Source: an uncultured Pelosinus sp.
GTDB lineage: Bacteria > Bacillota > Negativicutes > UMGS1260
Direction of reading: 5' to 3'
NCBI GenBank assembly: GCA_900550105.1
Contig: URQW01000002.1
Location: forward strand, 1-64,000
Length of the DNA stretch: 64,000 bases
Under the pieces are notes generated by a model that had not been told where the DNA came from, did not search any database, and was given only the letters and a program-made list of their open reading frames with translations. Below are positions 52,374 to 61,799 of the stretch, one piece after another. The translations under genes and the position numbers were made by a program. Each line of letters opens with the position of its first letter. Position 1 is the first letter of the stretch.

Positions 52374-53522
52374 ATGGGATTTGATAAAAGCTCTTCCTGG
52401 GGCGCGTCTTTCGCCATGGCGGCAGTCTGGTTCGCCACGCACTGCGGCGGCGGTTTTGCCACAGGAAATCAAGAAGTAAATTACTTTGTAAAATATGGCT
52501 GGTATGCCGTAATTATGCCGATCCTAGCTATGCTGATCCTGGGCTGGGCCCACCGCAACGCACTCGTACTTGCCAAAGACTATAAGACCTATGATTATAA
52601 AAGCTATGGGAAAGCCTTATTTCACCCTTACGAAAAATATTTCTACCCCTTCTTTGAAATCGGCTTTGTACTGCTTATTGCCTGCGGCGTCAGCACCTCA
52701 ATTGCCGGTTCTGGTTCTCTGCTCAAAAGCACCTTAGGAATCCCCTATGAAATCGCCATTGTTGGCGTCGGTCTAGTGCTTCTAGCGCTGACGATCTTTG
52801 GCAGCAAGCTGATTATCAAAGTCCTCAGCTTCAAAACGTACTTTCTAATCATCACGTTAATGCTACTTTGCATCTTAGGGCTGCAAGCAGGCGCCTTTCA
52901 ATTTCAACATGTTTGGGCAACGCAAGAAACTTTTGGCCAAAGCTTTGGTGATGCCCTTTGGTTCGCCCTAATTTACATTGGCTTTCAGTCTTTTACTGTC
53001 CTTCCGATCATTTCCGTATCGCAAGGCATTAAAACAACGAAAGACTGCAACCGTTTTATGGTTTTTGGTACTGTTTTAAACGGCGCTTTCCTCGCCGTTG
53101 TCTGCATCATGCTACTTGGCTTTACGCCTGACGTACTCAACCAAACTCTGCCAGTCTACTTCGTTTGCGCCCAACTTGATCTTCCCTGGCTCAAAATTCT
53201 CTATAGCGTAATTTTGTTGATTGCCCTTCTCGGTACTGCCGTTTCGCTTGTTTTCTCTACGGTAGCCCGCTTCGAACCGATTTTCCCCAGAACAGGCTTA
53301 CTGGAAAATTTACGAGTTCGACGCTTTGCCATCTCCCTGCTTACTGTTATTATCTGCACTGGCATTTCTGTATTTGGCCTTACCAATATCGTAATTAAAG
53401 GCTACGGCTCTGTCGGCTATATCGGCCTGATCTTTGTTCTCCTCCCTGCCCTCACGATCGGCACAGTAAAGATTCGAAACAATGCGAAACGGCGCCGCGA
53501 ACAAGGCATCGAAGAGCAGTAA
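52374..53522 (+). CDS. YkvI-like membrane transporter (APC superfamily)
   Basis: 382 residues with about ten membrane segments. The first segment has unwound-helix-like Gly-rich residues (HCGGGFATGNQEVNYFVKYGW). GGAGGAATAG precedes the ATG, just beyond the T-box terminator. A T-box leader normally controls amino-acid uptake or synthesis genes, so this is very likely an amino-acid transporter responding to one uncharged tRNA. The substrate is probably the amino acid of the specifier. It is monocistronic with a long terminator. Confidence 0.8.
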   Translation: MGFDKSSSWGASFAMAAVWFATHCGGGFATGNQEVNYFVKYGWYAVIMPILAMLILGWAHRNALVLAKDYKTYDYKSYGKALFHPYEKYFYPFFEIGFVLLIACGVSTSIAGSGSLLKSTLGIPYEIAIVGVGLVLLALTIFGSKLIIKVLSFKTYFLIITLMLLCILGLQAGAFQFQHVWATQETFGQSFGDALWFALIYIGFQSFTVLPIISVSQGIKTTKDCNRFMVFGTVLNGAFLAVVCIMLLGFTPDVLNQTLPVYFVCAQLDLPWLKILYSVILLIALLGTAVSLVFSTVARFEPIFPRTGLLENLRVRRFAISLLTVIICTGISVFGLTNIVIKGYGSVGYIGLIFVLLPALTIGTVKIRNNAKRRREQGIEEQ

Positions 53523-53535
53523 TCATAATAAGTAA

Positions 53536-53591
53536 ATAAACTAAGTAAAAGCTGGCGCCCAACTTTCGGCGCCAGCTTTTACTTAGTTTAT
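53536..53591. terminator. 24-bp perfect hairpin between convergent genes
   Basis: Left arm 53536-53559 (ATAAACTAAG through GGCGCC) and right arm 53568-53591 are perfect complements over 24 bp, with an 8-base loop. Palindromic GGCGCC is at the loop end. It is unusually long for a terminator. Confidence 0.85.
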
Positions 53592-53633
53592 GAAATTATA
53601 GTCTTATGACGTTATGAAGCGGCAAAAACAAAG

Positions 53634-54239
53634 TTAATGCCCTTCGACAGGCTTCACCTGATGAGCCACCTGATTCTTCTGCGAAATTTTCTCTTTAAAA
53701 TAGTTTATCACGCCAGAAACAGCCATAATCGATAACAGCGAATAAAGCCCCTTCTCTGTTCCAATAACCGAGCAGCCAAACAAAACGATCATAAAATCAC
53801 AAATGAAGGTAAGTTTTCCTGGATTCCAACCAAAGCGCCGATTTAAATATAGGACTAGAATATTGACACCACCTAAAGAAGCGCCGTTCCAAAACAAATA
53901 GGAAAGCCCTAATCCAGCAAAACCGCCGCCCAAAATCGCCCCGACTAGATTGGGCACAACAAAATCAGTAAGACTACGGTCAACTTCGGTCATAACCGAA
54001 AGCAGACAAGCCGCCAACAGTGTCGATAACGTAAAATTCCAACCCATACGAAAAACAGACAAAATGTAAAAAGGCAGATTCGCCAAAATAAACGCTACAG
54101 AAAAGGGCATTCCCACCAAATAAGAAATACTCAGGGCAAAGCCCGGCGCTCCGCCTGTAACAAGATGCGAATGTTTCAATAGTAAAATTCCCACCGTACT
54201 AATCATACAACCAATAAAAATATGAATGATTTTTTGCAC
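53634..54239 (-). CDS. YitT-like (DUF161) membrane protein
   Basis: About 201 residues, with five or six membrane segments. The start is uncertain: a GTG at 54239 has TAAGGTGAT eight bases upstream, while the frame is open to 54284. The sequence (VTGGAPGFALSISYLVG, FWNGASLGGVNILVLYLNRRFGWNPGKL) is typical of the YitT/YczE-type family. It lacks the C-terminal DUF2179 domain that longer members have. Function is unknown. Confidence 0.75.
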   Translation of the reverse strand: MQKIIHIFIGCMISTVGILLLKHSHLVTGGAPGFALSISYLVGMPFSVAFILANLPFYILSVFRMGWNFTLSTLLAACLLSVMTEVDRSLTDFVVPNLVGAILGGGFAGLGLSYLFWNGASLGGVNILVLYLNRRFGWNPGKLTFICDFMIVLFGCSVIGTEKGLYSLLSIMAVSGVINYFKEKISQKNQVAHQVKPVEGH

Positions 54240-54327
54240 ATCCATCACCTTACCATTTCCAAATACTTCTTTCCCCTGCATCAAGAAAAACGTTATTTTT
54301 ATGATAAAGTATCCAGTTGCTAGAGAG

Positions 54328-55161
54328 TCAAGTCTTATCTTGCAAGGGAATTTGAATTTCTGTCAAATAAAGCGATGAATCATGGGTAATCGATTCATCA
54401 ATGAGCATTCTTTCGATGGCATCCCCGCTAATCTCGTAAGGCTGTGTAGCGATAAATTTCAATAAAAGATCATAGTAAGCTGCTGCATCTTGGCGACGGC
54501 CGCGAAAAGCAATACAGGCATAAAGCCCAGCTTCCAAATAGTCGGCTTGCTTCGACTGTTCTGCTGCTTGATCATCGGCGTCGGCGATAATAAAGACAGA
54601 CCGATACTCGCCATAGTGGGCCTTCATAAAATTGTCTTTCGCAACAGCAAACCCGACCTTGCCAATAAATAGAGACGGATGATCGCCAATCGACTGTTCC
54701 AGCTTTCTCAGTGAAAATTCCCAGTCCTCGGCAGACCGACTTTCTTCTTCCATACGTAAAATCAAGCGTTGCGGCAATTTACGCAAGAAGGGTACAGCGA
54801 TCTTTTTATAGTGAAGTGCTGTTTCAATCTCGCTAATCCGGCTAGTAAAAAGGTTGTGAACAGACTGGAGGTTGGCAATCATTTTTTCGGTTTCTGCTTG
54901 CCGCGCCTTTAATAGCGCTAAAAACTTTTCAATATCCCGGCCTGCTAGATGACGGCGAATCTCCTCAAGCGACAAGCCGAGAAACTTAAGATATTTAATC
55001 GTATGAAGCTGTTCAAACTGCGCAATAGAATAGTAACGGTAGCCGCTATCTGCTGCAACAAAGGCTGGCTTGAACAAATCAATCGCATCATAGTAGCGGA
55101 GCGTCCGAATTGGCACACCATGAATTTTGGCCATTTCACCAATAGAATACATATGTTTCAT
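54328..55161 (-). CDS. MerR-family regulator with GyrI-like effector domain
   Basis: 277 residues. An N-terminal MerR HTH (YSIGEMAKIHGVPIRTLRYYDAIDLF) is followed by a coiled helix (about 75-120) and then a C-terminal ligand-binding domain of the BmrR/BltR type (about 125-270). Such regulators bind hydrophobic cations and activate a nearby pump. No pump is adjacent; the YitT-like gene lies 43 bp downstream on the same strand. CAGGTGATC precedes the ATG. Confidence 0.85.
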   Translation of the reverse strand: MKHMYSIGEMAKIHGVPIRTLRYYDAIDLFKPAFVAADSGYRYYSIAQFEQLHTIKYLKFLGLSLEEIRRHLAGRDIEKFLALLKARQAETEKMIANLQSVHNLFTSRISEIETALHYKKIAVPFLRKLPQRLILRMEEESRSAEDWEFSLRKLEQSIGDHPSLFIGKVGFAVAKDNFMKAHYGEYRSVFIIADADDQAAEQSKQADYLEAGLYACIAFRGRRQDAAAYYDLLLKFIATQPYEISGDAIERMLIDESITHDSSLYLTEIQIPLQDKT

Positions 55162-55205
55162 CGTTTGATCACCTGCCTGCTTTCACTAGATGAATCTTAA
55201 AAAAG

Positions 55206-55235
55206 AAGATTTCCCGCGAATCGCTGAGAAATCTT
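55206..55235 (-). terminator. Terminator of ABC importer operon
   Basis: Arms AAGATTTC and GAAATCTT with an inner GCG-att-CGC hairpin, followed on the minus strand by CTTTTTT. It lies just after the ATPase stop codon. Confidence 0.7.
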
Positions 55236-55242
55236 ATCGAAA

Positions 55243-56001
55243 TTAAAGCATGCTATTTAAAAAATCTTGAGTACGTTCTTTTTGGGGATTGCCGAAAATT
55301 TCTTCGGGTCTGCCCTGTTCCACGATCTGGCCTTGATCCATAAAAATGACATGATGGGCTATTTCCCGGGCAAAGGCCATTTCATGGGTCACAACAAGCA
55401 TTGTCATATGTTCATCCGCTAATTGACGCATGGCCTTTAGTACCTCGCCAGTGAGTTCCGGATCTAGCGCTGATGTAGGCTCGTCAAACAGCATGATATC
55501 AGGCTTCATTGCTAGCGCTCGAGCAATCGCAACTCGCTGCTTTTGCCCGCCGGACAGGCGCGAGGGGTAATTGTGGCGCTTATCAAATAAGCCGACTTTC
55601 CGCAACAGATCCTCGGCAATGGGAACAATCTCTTCTTTTTTCATTTTTTTCACAGTGATTGGCGCTTCAATCAAATTATCAAGGACGGTCATATGGGGGA
55701 ATAAGTTAAATTGCTGAAAGACCATGCCCATTTTGTGACAAATGTGGCGCGCCGCTTCTTCCGGCACATATTGACTGCGCCCGCCTGCGTCCTCTGTCGC
55801 TAACATATCGCCTTCAATTTCAATAGAACCGCCGTCAATTGTCTCTAACCGATTCAAACAGCGTAGTAGCGTACTTTTCCCCGAACCAGACGGACCGATA
55901 ATCGCGACAACCTCACCTTGGTTCACTTCTAAATCGATGCCTTTCAATACTTCCTGACCGTTAAAGCTCTTGCGAATATTCTTCATAGCAATCATTTTCA
56001 T
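55243..56001 (-). CDS. glnQ: Polar amino-acid ABC transporter, ATP-binding protein
   Basis: 252 residues of the GlnQ/HisP class. Walker A GPSGSGKST is near 37-45, the signature LSGGQKQRVAIARA near 145, Walker B MLFDEPTSAL near 166 and the switch His in VVTHEMAFA. All catalytic parts are intact. A small insertion after the Walker A region (residues about 68-85) is unusual but seen in related proteins. GAGGTG precedes the ATG. It is the last gene of the operon with the permease and binding protein. Confidence 0.9.
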   Translation of the reverse strand: MKMIAMKNIRKSFNGQEVLKGIDLEVNQGEVVAIIGPSGSGKSTLLRCLNRLETIDGGSIEIEGDMLATEDAGGRSQYVPEEAARHICHKMGMVFQQFNLFPHMTVLDNLIEAPITVKKMKKEEIVPIAEDLLRKVGLFDKRHNYPSRLSGGQKQRVAIARALAMKPDIMLFDEPTSALDPELTGEVLKAMRQLADEHMTMLVVTHEMAFAREIAHHVIFMDQGQIVEQGRPEEIFGNPQKERTQDFLNSML

Positions 56002-56013
56002 AGCAAGACACCT

Positions 56014-56667
56014 CTATTCATCGTAAGCAGCGTAACGCTGTTCTAATTTTTTAAAGATCCACGTAAGAACTAAAGTCATTGCTAAATAGAACACAGCCGC
56101 AACAAAAAAGGGCGTCATATCAAAATCGCGTTGGACAATGGCTCGTGCCGTGCGCAGCAAATCATTCATGGCTAAGATATAAATGAGTGAAGTATCTTTT
56201 ACCAGCGTAATCGTTTCATTACTTACCGGCGGCAATACCCGCTGAATCATCTGGGGCAGAACAATTCGTCTCATTGTTTGTACATAATTCATACCAAGGG
56301 CCTTACTTGCTTCGTATTGCCCACGATCAATTGACTGAATACCAGCGCGGAAAATTTCCGCAAAGTAAGCCGCGTAATTAAAAACAAAGGCAACAAGCGC
56401 CGCCGGAAAATCAGGTAGGCGAATTCCTACATAAGGAATCAGCGGCAAAGCATAGTAGACAAAGAGGAGCTGCAGCATGAGCGGCGTACCGCGCATGAGC
56501 CAAATATAAATTTCTACAAGAAAGCTAAGCGGCCGATATTTTGAAATACGGGCAAGCGCTACCAGCAATCCCAAAGGAATTGATAGCACTAAAGTGATAA
56601 AAAACATTTGCAGTGTCAGACCGGCGCCTTCCATCATGGGTTTAATCATGGCAATAAGTGATTCCAT
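56014..56667 (-). CDS. glnP: Polar amino-acid ABC transporter, permease
   Basis: 217 residues of the HisM/GlnP class, with about five membrane segments. The EAA loop AGIQSIDRGQYEASKALGMNYVQTMRRIVLPQ near 108-139 contacts the ATPase. AAAGGAGACG precedes the ATG. It is 12 bp from the ATPase gene. It would form a homodimeric channel taking the substrate from the lipoprotein encoded upstream. Confidence 0.9.
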   Translation of the reverse strand: MESLIAMIKPMMEGAGLTLQMFFITLVLSIPLGLLVALARISKYRPLSFLVEIYIWLMRGTPLMLQLLFVYYALPLIPYVGIRLPDFPAALVAFVFNYAAYFAEIFRAGIQSIDRGQYEASKALGMNYVQTMRRIVLPQMIQRVLPPVSNETITLVKDTSLIYILAMNDLLRTARAIVQRDFDMTPFFVAAVFYLAMTLVLTWIFKKLEQRYAAYDE

Positions 56668-56724
56668 TTTTCGTCTCCTTTGTGGAAAATCGGGGAATTT
56701 TGAATGAGTTTAAAAGGCAAACAA

Positions 56725-56753
56725 GAGGCTAATGGTATTATACCATCAGCCTC
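56725..56753 (-). other. Intra-operon stem-loop
   Basis: GAGGCT and ATGGTAT pair with ATACCAT and AGCCTC with one A:C mismatch between the two halves. It lies between the binding-protein and permease genes, with no strong T-run. This fits a stability or attenuation element that gives more binding protein than permease. Confidence 0.6.
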
Positions 56754-56776
56754 AACGTGCTTGCCATACACTGTAC

Positions 56777-57556
56777 TTATTTTACGATATCAGCGCCGAA
56801 CCATTTTTTCGAGATTGTTGCCGACGTACCGTCTTTCTTCATTTCATTGAGTACGGCCTGAACTTTATCGCGCAATTCTTGATCTTCTTTTCTAAAGCCA
56901 ACGCCATAAGTTCCAATTTCTCCGAGCGGCTGTTCAATCGCGATATATTTGCCCGGTTCTTTCGACATATAATATCTGCCAAGGATTTCATCAGTTACTA
57001 CTGCATCAAGACGGCCTGTTTTGAGGTCCATGAAAGCAGCGATACAATCAGAATAGGTTTTGAAGTCTTTTAAAGAGCTTTTCAGTTTCTGGTCTTTCGT
57101 AACAGCTTCTTCACCGATGCTGGACTGCTGTACGCCAACAACTTTTCCGGCTAAATCAGCCGCACTTTTGATTGGAGAACCTGCCATAACAAAGATCAGC
57201 TGTTTGCTATCCATATATGGATCGCTAAATAACATATTTTTCTTTCTTTCTTCGGTAATATTCATACCGTTCCAAAGAGCGTCAATGCGTTTGCCGTTAA
57301 GTTCCGCTTCTTTACTGCTCCAGTCAATCGGCTTAAATTCAACTTCAATTCCGAGACGTTTTGCCGCTTCTTTCGCCATATCCACATCGAAACCAACGAT
57401 ATTATTCTTTTCGTCCTTGAAGCCCATTGGCGGAAAACTATCATCCAAACCAATTACAATTTTCTTTAGAGGCGCTTTGGCTGGCGCACCGCCGCAACCA
57501 GCGATGAGCAGGCCTGCCATCATAACCGTGAGTACCAGTGCAACTACTTTTTTCAT
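56777..57556 (-). CDS. Amino-acid-binding lipoprotein of ABC importer
   Basis: 259 residues. A lipoprotein signal with lipobox LIAGC at about 17-21 precedes a solute-binding domain of family 3 (IVIGLDDSFPPMGFKDEKNNIVGFDVDMAKE). The Asp/Arg-type ligand residues fit a polar amino acid such as glutamine, arginine or cystine; this cannot be narrowed. It is the first gene of the three-gene importer. GGTGGGG precedes the ATG. Confidence 0.9.
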   Translation of the reverse strand: MKKVVALVLTVMMAGLLIAGCGGAPAKAPLKKIVIGLDDSFPPMGFKDEKNNIVGFDVDMAKEAAKRLGIEVEFKPIDWSSKEAELNGKRIDALWNGMNITEERKKNMLFSDPYMDSKQLIFVMAGSPIKSAADLAGKVVGVQQSSIGEEAVTKDQKLKSSLKDFKTYSDCIAAFMDLKTGRLDAVVTDEILGRYYMSKEPGKYIAIEQPLGEIGTYGVGFRKEDQELRDKVQAVLNEMKKDGTSATISKKWFGADIVK

Positions 57557-57721
57557 CTAAAATCCCCACCCTGCTATTATCTTTACTTTCTAAGCGTTGA
57601 TCTTATTCTACTTTAACTCGCTAAAATAAGAAAGTGATAAATTGCAGTAACAGGAGACTTTTTCCCTGGGTTTCCTCTGGTTAGCTCACAAATACTCATT
57701 TTTTTGCACTTTTTAAATGAC

Positions 57722-58858
57722 TCAGCGCAACAGCGTCCCGGCAATAACCATTTTCTGAACCTCTGAGGTTCCTTCATAGATTTCCGTAATTTTAGCATCA
57801 CGGTAAAAGCGCTCCACTTTGTTGCCTTTTACATAGCCATAGCCGCCTTGAATCTGCACAGCTTTCGCAGCGCATTTTACGGCCGTTTCGGAAGCAAACA
57901 GCTTCGCCACGGCTGCTTCTTGCGAAAATGGCTTCCCGCTGTCTTTTAACGCCGCCGCCTGATAAACAAGCAAACGCGCCGCCATAACATCTTTGCCCAT
58001 ATCGGCAATCATCCACTGAATCGCCTGATTAGCCGCTAAAGGACGGCCGAATTGCTGGCGTTCTTTCGCATAACGAATCGATTCATCAAGACACCCCTGG
58101 GCAATGCCTAGCGCCTGCGCGCCAATGGCAATCCGTCCGCCATCGAGTGTTGCCATAGCAATTTTAAAGCCTTCGCCGATTTTTCCTAACAAGTTTTCTT
58201 TGGGCACGCGGCAATTCTGAAATAATAGTTCCGTCGTATGGGAACCGCGAATTCCCATTTTGTCCTCATGCTTACCTACGGCAAAGGGCGATACGGCTTT
58301 TTCAACAATGAAGGCGCTAATTCCTTTCGTTCCGGCGCCAGGCCCGGTTTTCGCCATAACAATGACAAGTCCAGCTTTATCACCATTGGTGATAAATGTC
58401 TTAGCGCCATTAAGAACATAGAAGTCGCCGTCCAGTTCGGCTGTCGTCGTCACAGCCCCGGCATCAGTACCTGCGCCAGCTTCGGTCAAAGCAAAGGCGC
58501 CCAAAGTTTGATACTCGGTCAGAAGCGGTAAGAACTTTTGTTTTTGCGCTTCTGTGCCAAACAGCACAATAGGGGAAGCCGCTAGAGTATGTACCGCTAA
58601 GATCACTGCCGTCGCGGCACATTCACGGGAAATTTCCTCGATGGTTAACGCATAACTTACATAGTCGGCGCCACTGCCGCCATAGGCGCTGTTATAAGGA
58701 ATCCCTGTCATCTCAAGCTTCGCCAATTTATCCATGGTTTCACTGGGAAAACGGCCATCGCGATCTAGTTCTTCCGCCAAAGGCGCTACTTCCGCTAACG
58801 TAAACTCCCGTACAGTACTCTGTAATAATCTGTGCTCTTCCGTAAGCATGAAATCCAT
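57722..58858 (-). CDS. Acyl-CoA dehydrogenase
   Basis: 378 residues from the ATG at 58858 (AGGAGGCG upstream). It is an FAD-dependent dehydrogenase of short-chain or CaiA type. FAD/substrate motifs ALTEAGAGTDAG and YVLNGAKTFITNG are clear, and the catalytic base is Glu in ITEIYEGTSEVQ near the C-terminus. It follows a CaiB-like CoA-transferase on the same strand by about 123 bp. Butyryl-CoA dehydrogenase or crotonobetainyl-CoA reductase are both possible. No etfAB pair is seen nearby. Confidence 0.88.
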   Translation of the reverse strand: MDFMLTEEHRLLQSTVREFTLAEVAPLAEELDRDGRFPSETMDKLAKLEMTGIPYNSAYGGSGADYVSYALTIEEISRECAATAVILAVHTLAASPIVLFGTEAQKQKFLPLLTEYQTLGAFALTEAGAGTDAGAVTTTAELDGDFYVLNGAKTFITNGDKAGLVIVMAKTGPGAGTKGISAFIVEKAVSPFAVGKHEDKMGIRGSHTTELLFQNCRVPKENLLGKIGEGFKIAMATLDGGRIAIGAQALGIAQGCLDESIRYAKERQQFGRPLAANQAIQWMIADMGKDVMAARLLVYQAAALKDSGKPFSQEAAVAKLFASETAVKCAAKAVQIQGGYGYVKGNKVERFYRDAKITEIYEGTSEVQKMVIAGTLLR

Positions 58859-58981
58859 ATTTTCGCCTCCTATTTTAACATGCCGCTCTGCTACTACACA
58901 CCTCTGCATCTATGCCATTTCGTAACTATATTGCCGCTACACTGATCATCCGTTCGCTGTCCCTCACTACAGCCACGCCTA

Positions 58982-60241
58982 TTATATATAGCCTTTTTCT
59001 TTCAACGCCTGAATCTGTTCCGGCGTATAATGGAGGATTTTTGTTAAAACGGTTTCCGTATCTTGTCCCAACGAAGGCGCACCCCGCCACACTTTACCAG
59101 GTGTTTCGCTCAGCTTCGGAATAATACCTAATGCTTTAATGTCTTTTTGCAACGTCTGATCTTTATAATTGATAAAATCGCCTCGATCTAACCAATGGGG
59201 ATCATCCACAACGTCTTTCGCTGTATTTACTTTGCTGCAAGGAACCTTGTATTTAGCCATCTGCTCTACAACTTCCGGGGCCGTCCTTGCTGCCACCCAT
59301 TCCGTCAGGTAAGCATCAAGCGCTTTTCCCTTGGGTGATGCCAAAGCCTCTGGCGTGGCCGCACATTCTTCATATTTATATTCCTGCGGGTCTACGCCAA
59401 GAGCCTGAATGAAACGTTTATATACTCCAGCGCCGAAAGCGCCGATCGCCACATAATCATGATTTTTATCTAAGAACAGACCGTAAGGCTGAAAAGCTGC
59501 TGACTTAGAACCAGTGCGAGTCCGTACAATATCCGCTTCTGTATAGGAGACAAAAGTATCCGCCATAATACGAGCCTGCGCCTCAAACTGGGCGACATCG
59601 ACAACTTGTCCCTTGCCAGTTTTCAAGCGATTTACATAGGCAGCAAGCAAACCAAAAACGCAATGCAGACCGGAAATATAATCATTTAGCCACGGTTTGC
59701 TTAGCGCTGGCACCGACGGCTCAGCATCCCCGTTCAAATGCATAAAGCCACTATAAGCCTGTCCCATCATATCATAAGAAGCACGGTCGCACACTTCCGG
59801 CAAACCGCCAAATTGAGGTCGACCAAAACCGCTTACATGAACAATAATCAAAGCGGGATTCACACTTAATAGCTCTTCATCGTTAATTCCATACTTATCA
59901 AGCCAAACCATATTCTCCATAAACACGTCAGCTTCTTTAATCAAGCCAAGAAACATTTCTTTCACTTCAGGAATATTCAAGTTAAGTTCCACCGTCATAC
60001 TCAGTCTGTTCCGGGCATCCTGAGCCCAACTGGTACTGACTTGACGGCCTTCATAATTAGCGAAAGGCGGCATAAAACGCCAGGTATCGCCTACATTCGG
60101 GCGTTCAATGTGAATTACTTCTGCACCAAAATCAGCTAACAGATTGGCGGCATGAGGCATAGCCACCAGTGAACCAGAAGAAATAATGCGCATACCGGCA
60201 AAAGCGCCAAACTCAGGAACAATGTACTCGCGTTTACTCAT
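58982..60241 (-). CDS. CaiB/BaiF-family CoA-transferase
   Basis: 419 residues, a class III CoA-transferase that moves CoA between carboxylic acids. The catalytic Asp is Asp157 in CDRASYDMMGQAYSGFM. The whole length aligns well by eye with CaiB (FGAFAGMRII, SGFG, GKGQVVDVAQ, GKVWRGAPSLG). Together with the adjacent acyl-CoA dehydrogenase it recalls the caiA-caiB pair of carnitine metabolism, but caiC, caiD and caiT are not present. GAGGAGG precedes the ATG. Confidence 0.87.
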   Translation of the reverse strand: MSKREYIVPEFGAFAGMRIISSGSLVAMPHAANLLADFGAEVIHIERPNVGDTWRFMPPFANYEGRQVSTSWAQDARNRLSMTVELNLNIPEVKEMFLGLIKEADVFMENMVWLDKYGINDEELLSVNPALIIVHVSGFGRPQFGGLPEVCDRASYDMMGQAYSGFMHLNGDAEPSVPALSKPWLNDYISGLHCVFGLLAAYVNRLKTGKGQVVDVAQFEAQARIMADTFVSYTEADIVRTRTGSKSAAFQPYGLFLDKNHDYVAIGAFGAGVYKRFIQALGVDPQEYKYEECAATPEALASPKGKALDAYLTEWVAARTAPEVVEQMAKYKVPCSKVNTAKDVVDDPHWLDRGDFINYKDQTLQKDIKALGIIPKLSETPGKVWRGAPSLGQDTETVLTKILHYTPEQIQALKEKGYI

Positions 60242-60464
60242 TTGTTAAACCTCCTCTACTTTACTCTCTATTTTTATTTATTCTGCAGCAAAATCAAAAT
60301 GCCTGTAAATATTTATAAGAATTTTCCGTCTTTTTGACAAAAAGAGCTACCACACTAAGCGAAAAATTCCGTATACGTTGTGATTGCATTATGCAAAACT
60401 CACAAGATATAAGAGAAGTTTTTCTTAATATGGCAACCCTTTCTGGTTCGATGTGAAAGCAAAT

Positions 60465-61577
60465 TTACCGGATTACTTCACGACTAATCATAAATTTCTC
60501 AATTGCTGTTTCATTCACTGCATAGCGAATATCGTTCGTTTCATCAGGCACAATCAAAGTACAGCGCGGCGTAATATCTACAACGGGCGTTGTAATATCA
60601 TCAGCGAAATACCGATTGCTTGCGGCAATATCATGAGCTAGAAAAGCAAAGTTTGGCAGACTGGCGAAGGAAATGTTCTGGACACGACCAATTCCGAGTT
60701 CCGTCATACCGCCCACCCAAATCGGAATGTTATGCTTCTGGCATAAATCATGAATCTTAATGGATTCATGGAGTCCGCCGCAACGGCTTGATTTAATATT
60801 AATGATTTTGCAACTACCTAGTTGAATCGCTTTGCGGGCCGTTTCGACCGAAACAATACTTTCATCAAGGCAAATTGGCGTTTGAATCGCTTTTTGCAAG
60901 ACAGCATGATCGACAATGTCATCTTCCCCTAAAGGTTGTTCAATATACTGCAAATTAAATTCATCCATAGCTTTAAACAGTTCTATATCATCTAATGTAT
61001 AGTCTGAGTTTGCGTCCACAGTAAGCGTAATGTCCGGATAGTGACGACGAACTTCTCTAAGCACCTCAATATCCTTACCTGGCTTAATCTTGATCTTGGT
61101 CCGATGATAGCCTTCGGCAAGATATTTTTCAATCTTTTTCAGCAGCTCCGTTGTTGTCGCCTCAATGCCGAGACTAACGCCGACCTTGACTTCTGTCTGC
61201 GTACCGCCAAGTAGCGTTTTTAACGACTTTCCTTCACGCTGGGCGTAAATTTCCCAAAGCGCATTTTCGACGGCTGCTTTCGCTAAACGATTTCCCACAA
61301 TAAAAGAGACCTTAGCCATAAAATCGGCTGGATCCACAATGTCTTTATGTAAAATCACTGGCGCAATCATATTTTTAATGATGTGAAAACAAGTTCCGTT
61401 ATCTTCCGGATTATACAAGGGGCCATAAAAAGCCTTACATTCCCCATAGCCGATAAGATCTTCTGAGTAGATCTTGATGAGCAGCGCATCTCTTTCTTCA
61501 AAGCGGGTAAAGCTCGTTTCAAAGGGATGAATAAAGGGAACTTTTACGCGAATTATATCAATACGGTCAATAATCAT
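60465..61577 (-). CDS. Enolase-superfamily enzyme, NSAR/OSBS (MenC type 2) group
   Basis: 370 residues. Catalytic lysines Lys161, Lys163 and Lys165 lie in the KIKIKPGKD segment, metal ligands are Asp188, Glu213 and Asp238, and the second base is Lys262 in IKSSRCGG. This matches o-succinylbenzoate synthase / N-succinylamino acid racemase enzymes, which cannot be separated by sequence. No menaquinone genes are nearby, which favours a racemase role. The ATG follows GGGAGAGG. It is monocistronic or a distal member of the citrate lyase region, with a terminator at 61712. Confidence 0.8.
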   Translation of the reverse strand: MIIDRIDIIRVKVPFIHPFETSFTRFEERDALLIKIYSEDLIGYGECKAFYGPLYNPEDNGTCFHIIKNMIAPVILHKDIVDPADFMAKVSFIVGNRLAKAAVENALWEIYAQREGKSLKTLLGGTQTEVKVGVSLGIEATTTELLKKIEKYLAEGYHRTKIKIKPGKDIEVLREVRRHYPDITLTVDANSDYTLDDIELFKAMDEFNLQYIEQPLGEDDIVDHAVLQKAIQTPICLDESIVSVETARKAIQLGSCKIINIKSSRCGGLHESIKIHDLCQKHNIPIWVGGMTELGIGRVQNISFASLPNFAFLAHDIAASNRYFADDITTPVVDITPRCTLIVPDETNDIRYAVNETAIEKFMISREVIR

Positions 61578-61711
61578 AACATGCAGCCTCTCCCTTAAAT
61601 GAAATTTAATAAAGCTCGATCCATTTTTATGTTACTTTTTACAATTTTATTATATGATTAAAAAATTCGACTTAAAATAGACTCTATTTTGTCTCAAACC
61701 CGACAAAAATA

Positions 61712-61749
61712 AAAAATCCAGAAAACTCCTTTGAGTCTTCTGGATTTTT
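61712..61749 (-). terminator. Terminator of citrate lyase genes
   Basis: Perfect arms AAAAATCCAGAA and TTCTGGATTTTT with inner ACTC/GAGT, 50 bp after the citF stop. On the minus strand it is followed by a T-rich run. Confidence 0.85.
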
Positions 61750-61799
61750 CACCCATTATAAATTGAAACAATCCGACACTTGATGTAATACGTTAACAC

